Shown here one piece after another: positions 21,599 to 23,261 of a DNA stretch of 23,261 nucleotides. The notes beneath the pieces are model-generated. The model worked only from the letters and a program-made list of their open reading frames with translations. It did not search any database and was not told where the DNA came from. The first letter of the stretch is position 1, and each line of letters begins with the position of its first letter. Source of the DNA: Saccoglossus kowalevskii. Taxonomy: Eukaryota > Hemichordata > Enteropneusta > Harrimaniidae. The position numbers were made by a program, and so were the translations under genes. The stretch is taken from contig NW_003112969.1 in the NCBI RefSeq assembly GCF_000003605.2, forward strand, positions 139,162-162,422. Direction: 5' to 3'.

Positions 21599-22399
21599 TA
21601 CTGTAGTGTTGTTAAAAAGATTTCTAAAGGCTTAGTTCAGGCAAGAAATTTTCTTGGGTTAAAGAAAAAAAAATCACCGAAAGTTACAAGAAAGTAAAGT
21701 AGTCTTTATCTACTGTACACAATGTCATATTTGATCTGCTTCACACCCTGTACCATATTCGAAGATTAAGTCGGTTCAGCAACTTCTATTTTTGTAAGGT
21801 CATACATAGTACTCACACTTTTTAATTTTGTTAAACTGAAAACAATAAACATACATGTACTAGTAGGATTCCTTGTTTTTCCAAATTTGAAGTATCAGTA
21901 TGTTGCATAATGGCTTCAGCAAAATTTTGCTGACCAAATCAGGTAAGATTAGCTTGTTGTAAACGATAAGTGAAATTTTTCTCTTACCAGTATTTGAAAT
22001 CAAGATGCAATCTTTCCAAATTCACAGATATCCAGAACTAATTTTTTACGCTTCATTTTGCCTGTATAATAGTACATGTATTTCCATACCAATTACGAAA
22101 CTCGCTCAATTAATTACTTCTAGTAAATGTCAGCTGAATTTTCCACCAATCCAATCTATTTCAAAATGTGGGAATTGGTGATTAAATTGAACTAAACTGA
22201 ACTAAATTGAAGAAACTAGAATGATTATAAATTGTTTTTGTTAAAATCTAAGACGAGGTGTTTTGAAAGCACACAATTTGAAGGTCAAAGCTACTGTACA
22301 TGGCAGGTACTAATTGAAACTTACAAGGACTATTTGGAAGAACATCAAAAGCCATCAACGGCCATTTTGGATTTTGAGTTCAAAACTTAATTTTATGGA
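21599..22399. other. AT-rich non-coding stretch
   Basis: No gene supported. CAATGTCATATTTGATCTGCTT near 21720 resembles the CAATGTCATATTCAGTCTGTTT segment of the 103-bp tandem unit, so a further fragment of that family may lie here. A short GAACTAAACTGAACTAAATT duplication occurs near 22187-22208. Confidence 0.5.
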
Positions 22400-22980
22400 T
22401 GACATCCGCGCGTGCATTAGTTTTCGCCTGTTCTCATAAAAAAAAAAAAAAAAATCTCTGACGACGATTCTCCACAGATTGGTTTTCTGTCCGGAACTTG
22501 CTGACTCATATTGTCGCAAAGCGCTGATTTGTCGTAAAACCAAACTCCACACAGTTAGATGCGCGTTACGTAAAGCGCAAAGACCTATGGGAAAGAGATT
22601 GTCCCAAAACATGCCAACTTTGTCATAAATGATCCAACATAGCGACCACACCACCAAAATACTTAAAACGGAGGGATTGTTGTAGACTGGTATGCAATTG
22701 ACGTTGGCCAGGGAGATGTGACGTTTACACAGCTATACGAGAGATCGGTAGCGGCAAGCGAGTTTCGCCCAGACAACTTTAAGAACATATTGTCCAGAGC
22801 TGTCCCACCTTTCTTCTGCACGATGAGAGAAATGGGAGAGGAGTGGAGGTGTATGGTGGCCTAAAAGTCGGTCAGGCGACAAGTCAGTTTGGTTGCTTTG
22901 TCCGCATTGAAGTCGACAAAACTGCAACGAAAGCAGCGGAAGCTCCTCGGCCAAAGTCTCCTTTCGGGGTGGAGAAAAAT
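22400..22980. promoter_or_regulatory. CpG-richer island, candidate promoter or first exon
   Basis: CpG and overall GC rise sharply compared with the preceding 22 kb. Transcription-factor words cluster: ATTGG (inverted CCAAT) near 22477, CCGGAA (ETS) at 22491-22496, TGCTGACTCA (MARE/AP-1) at 22499-22508, and GTTACGTAAA (PAR-bZIP/NFIL3 D-box) at 22565-22574, inside the near-palindrome GCGCGTTACGTAAAGCGC. The 3' part (22667-22864) is open on plus, and 22733-22954 is open on minus. A 17-base A run at 22438-22454 splits the region. It could be a promoter with a first exon of a gene leaving the window, or a CpG-containing repeat remnant. Neither strand nor start site can be fixed. Confidence 0.35.
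22667..22864 (+). other. Open frame without ATG start, possible exon
   Basis: After an in-frame TAA at 22664, this frame is open for 65 codons to a TAA at 22862-22864. The translation contains DWYAIDVGQGDVTFTQLYER and ends MREMGEEWRCMVA. The residue mix is balanced rather than AT-driven, unlike all other frames in the window, but local GC explains much of that. An acceptor-like TTGTTGTAG precedes 22686. I recognise no family. The opposite strand is open over much of the same interval from a TTG codon, so coding on either strand is unproven. Confidence 0.15.
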
Positions 22981-22995
22981 TTCTTACTATTTTTA

Positions 22996-23261
22996 GTCCC
23001 TGTTCGGACGTAGTCCGAAAACGGGGACTTATGTTTTGCCCTGTGTGCGTGCGTCCGTGCGTGCGTCCGTGATCACCTGTATCTCAAACATGCATGGACC
23101 AATTAAGTTCAAACTTCACTCATACATCACACATTATATGGGACATATGCACATGCATTTTTTTCATGATCCGATTAACGATAGCCGAAGAGCGGCTATT
23201 TTAAGGCCAAAAATGCATCAAAATCGCACATTTTCACCATTCCGGACACGGATCTCAGTTA
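22996..23261 (+). repeat. CpG-rich dispersed repeat, cut by window end
   Basis: It opens with an imperfect inverted repeat at 22996-23028 (GTCCCTGTTCGGAC, then GTCCGAAAACGGGGAC). Next comes a GCGTGCGTCC/GTGCGTGCGTCC simple-sequence block at about 23045-23070. The rest has phrasing seen in many dispersed invertebrate repeats (TGTATCTCAAACATGCATGG, GAGCGGCTATTTTAAGGCC). This resembles a family of mobile-element-derived repeats familiar to me from marine invertebrate genomes, but I cannot name it. There is only one copy here, and it runs off the window. Confidence 0.5.

Noticed and set aside
22355-22657. 100-codon minus frame with a run of Phe
   Set aside because: The Phe run is the poly-A tract at 22438-22454 read on the other strand. 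No domain is recognisable and the start context is unremarkable.
22733-22954. Minus frame as a gene starting with MAEELPLLSL
   Set aside because: The first codon is TTG on the minus strand, not ATG, so that start is not credible for a nuclear eukaryotic gene. Only the openness is retained as an observation.
1-23261. CRISPR array among the tandem repeats
   Set aside because: All arrays are head-to-tail units without unique spacers, and the sequence is eukaryotic in character.

Overview
This is AT-rich, non-coding-looking DNA from a nuclear eukaryotic genome assembly, most likely an invertebrate animal. The clues are an assembly gap of 87 N, many micro- and minisatellites, dense TACATGTA-type words, no long open frames, no operon-like packing, and dispersed repeats of the kind common in marine invertebrate genomes. 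The species cannot be fixed from the sequence. I found no protein-coding gene, rRNA or tRNA that I can support. The frames of 60-190 codons are either chance frames in AT-rich DNA, frames starting at non-ATG codons, or by-products of tandem repeats whose unit length is a multiple of three. The window reads as intergenic or long-intron sequence.

Layout. 1-5.8 kb: mostly unique AT-rich sequence with a TG/poly-G microsatellite (about 0.9 kb), one dispersed 'AAAATGGCCACCAGTC' core (3.3 kb) followed by a 27-bp tandem repeat (3.4 kb), and a pure (TCA)19 tract (4.23 kb). 5.86-6.02 kb: a complete short element bounded by TTAA. 6.9-7.2 kb: a two-core copy of the AAAATGGCC family. 8.86-9.4 kb: a TTAA-type left end followed by four 103-bp tandem units. 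10.2-10.35 kb: a 32-bp AT-rich array. 12.0-12.1 kb: assembly gap. 12.64-12.71 kb: a cluster of octamer (POU-type) words. 14.17-15.16 kb: a large 24-bp minisatellite of about 41 copies, followed by four 46-bp units that carry hairpin arms. 16.0-16.2 kb: a possible 3' end of a non-LTR retroelement on the minus strand. 16.9-17.4 kb: a second, longer multi-core AAAATGGCC array. 18.25-19.23 kb: an array with a 74-bp unit. 21.43-21.59 kb: a second full-length copy of the TTAA element, inverted relative to the first. 22.4-22.98 kb: a CpG-richer island with ETS, AP-1/MARE, inverted CCAAT and D-box words and open frames on both strands; it is the best candidate for a promoter or first exon. 23.0 kb to the end: the start of a CpG-rich dispersed repeat cut by the window edge.

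The most interesting result is a small mobile-element family reconstructed inside the window. Two copies of about 160-165 bp, in opposite orientation and about 15.4 kb apart, align end to end. Both are flanked by TTAA and share a 15-bp terminal inverted repeat (CCTTTTCACCACCAG). A third, more diverged relative appears to have had its interior expanded into the 103-bp tandem array. This fits a TTAA-targeting, piggyBac-like non-autonomous element that also seeds satellite DNA. The second notable result is a dispersed family in which two types of ATGGCC core alternate about every 160 bp.
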